DNA of 64,000 nucleotides from positions 3,596,001-3,660,000 of the forward strand of contig OZ241900.1 of assembly GCA_965203615.1 (NCBI GenBank), given 5' to 3'. The DNA is from VXNE01 sp965203615. Lineage in GTDB: Bacteria; Pseudomonadota; Gammaproteobacteria; Pseudomonadales; Azotimanducaceae. Shown here one piece after another: positions 63,566-64,000 of this stretch. Numbering within the stretch: the stretch's first letter is position 1; each line of letters starts with the position of its first letter. The notes under the pieces are model-generated. The model was not told the DNA's origin. It searched no databases and worked only from the letters and a program-made list of their open reading frames with translations. Position numbers and translations under genes: made by a program.

Positions 63566-64000
63566 CCGTTTTGGGACAGTCATCCGCCCGCCCCGTTTTG
63601 GGACAGTCATCCGCCTGCGCTCTTTGGGACAGTCATCCACCTGCGCTCTCTAGCGCTCTTTGGGACCGCTCTTTGGGGACAGTCATCCGACCGCTCTTTT
63701 GGGACAGTCATCCCGCCTGCGCTTTGGGACAGTCATCGGACCCGTTTTGGGACCGCTCTTTTGCATCTGCGCTTTGGGACAGTCATCCGGCCTGACCCGT
63801 TTTGGGACAGTCATTCGCCTGCGCTCTTTGGGACAGTCATCCGCCTGCGTCTCACATCCGCCCCGTTTTGGGACAGTCATCCGCCCCGCGTTTTGGGACA
63901 GTCATCCCGCGACCCGTTTTGGGACAGTCATCCCGCCCCGTTTTTTTGGGACAGTCATCCGCCTGCGCTCTTTGGGACAGTCATCCCGCCTGCGGTCTTT
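63566..64000. repeat. degenerate ~26-bp tandem repeat array (TTTGGGACAGTCATCC core)
   Basis: At least 14 copies of GGGACAGTCAT plus two decayed ones (GGGACCGCTC) begin at 63573, 63600, 63626, 63676, 63701, 63726, 63776, 63804, 63830, 63870, 63895, 63921, 63948 and 63974. Spacing is mostly 25-28 bases, with a 40-base step at 63830. Between cores, two filler types alternate irregularly, CCGCCTGCGCTC and CCGCCCCG. The array starts 55 bases after the adhesin stop and continues past the window end. No long protein frame is consistent across it. Confidence 0.9.

Noticed and set aside
63566..64000. CRISPR array
   Set aside because: The conserved core is only ~15 bases, the intervening fillers are 10-12 bases and highly redundant, and there is no cas gene.

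Overview
The window is GC-rich, densely packed DNA from what looks like an environmental, probably marine, gammaproteobacterium. The grounds are two large TonB-dependent receptors, Tat- and Sec-exported redox proteins, CoA-linked catabolism, a CCA-encoding tRNA-Leu and many ATGA/GTGA/TGATG gene overlaps. No rRNA, ribosomal-protein or other marker gene is present, so the taxonomic call is an inference. The contig begins inside a GH13 amylase gene and ends inside a short tandem-repeat array.

Layout. (1) 1-4.8 kb: 3' part of a GH13 enzyme, a small membrane protein, and a Tat-exported sulfite-oxidase-type molybdoenzyme with its own c-type cytochrome. (2) 4.8-11.5 kb: a catabolic operon (luciferase-like flavin oxidoreductase, acyl-CoA carboxylase beta subunit, unknown protein, two SDRs, oxo-acid hydratase, D-2-hydroxyacid dehydrogenase). 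A 110-bp element is duplicated head to tail at the last junction so that it makes a chain of ATGA-coupled mini-ORFs. (3) 11.7-27.5 kb: two paralogous modules, each a TonB-dependent receptor, an FG-GAP/UnbV lipoprotein and a TlpA-like thioredoxin, followed by a DsbD-type reductase that carries an extra C-terminal redoxin domain. This is my best candidate for an undescribed system: an outer-membrane receptor and surface-propeller pair served by its own thiol-redox supply. (4) 27.5-32.5 kb, minus strand: a MerR-type regulator with its own N19-spaced promoter, then a GNAT / cation-efflux / response-regulator / histidine-kinase operon. (5) 32.6-41.3 kb: enoyl-CoA hydratase, a double-domain CaiB/BaiF CoA-transferase, a beta-lactamase-fold hydrolase, an M32 carboxypeptidase, a DUF6491 pair and an aldo/keto reductase. 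(6) 41.3-47 kb: structured intergenic DNA, a GNAT protein, an octaheme-TPR cytochrome, a VapBC toxin-antitoxin pair with promoter and palindromic operator, decayed defence/toxin remnants, and tRNA-Leu(CAA) with its promoter. (7) 47-48.5 kb: a third FG-GAP protein. (8) 48.6-55.1 kb, minus strand: a tightly coupled six-gene operon (two paralogues of an unrecognised family, two paralogous aldo/keto reductases, a DMSP-lyase-like cupin that has lost its metal ligands, and an Old-Yellow-Enzyme/FAD fusion). (9) 55.2-57.9 kb: a DUF2339 membrane protein. (10) 58.2-64 kb: a giant Calx-beta protein ending in its own outer-membrane barrel, then a degenerate ~26-bp repeat array running off the window.

How the parts fit: regions 2, 5 and 8 indicate scavenging of branched or aromatic acids and methylated or sulfonio compounds through CoA esters. 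Region 3 handles import across the outer membrane with disulfide chemistry. Regions 4 and 6 hold local regulation, metal homeostasis and remnants of mobile or defence DNA near a tRNA gene. All family assignments come from reading motifs; no database search was possible.
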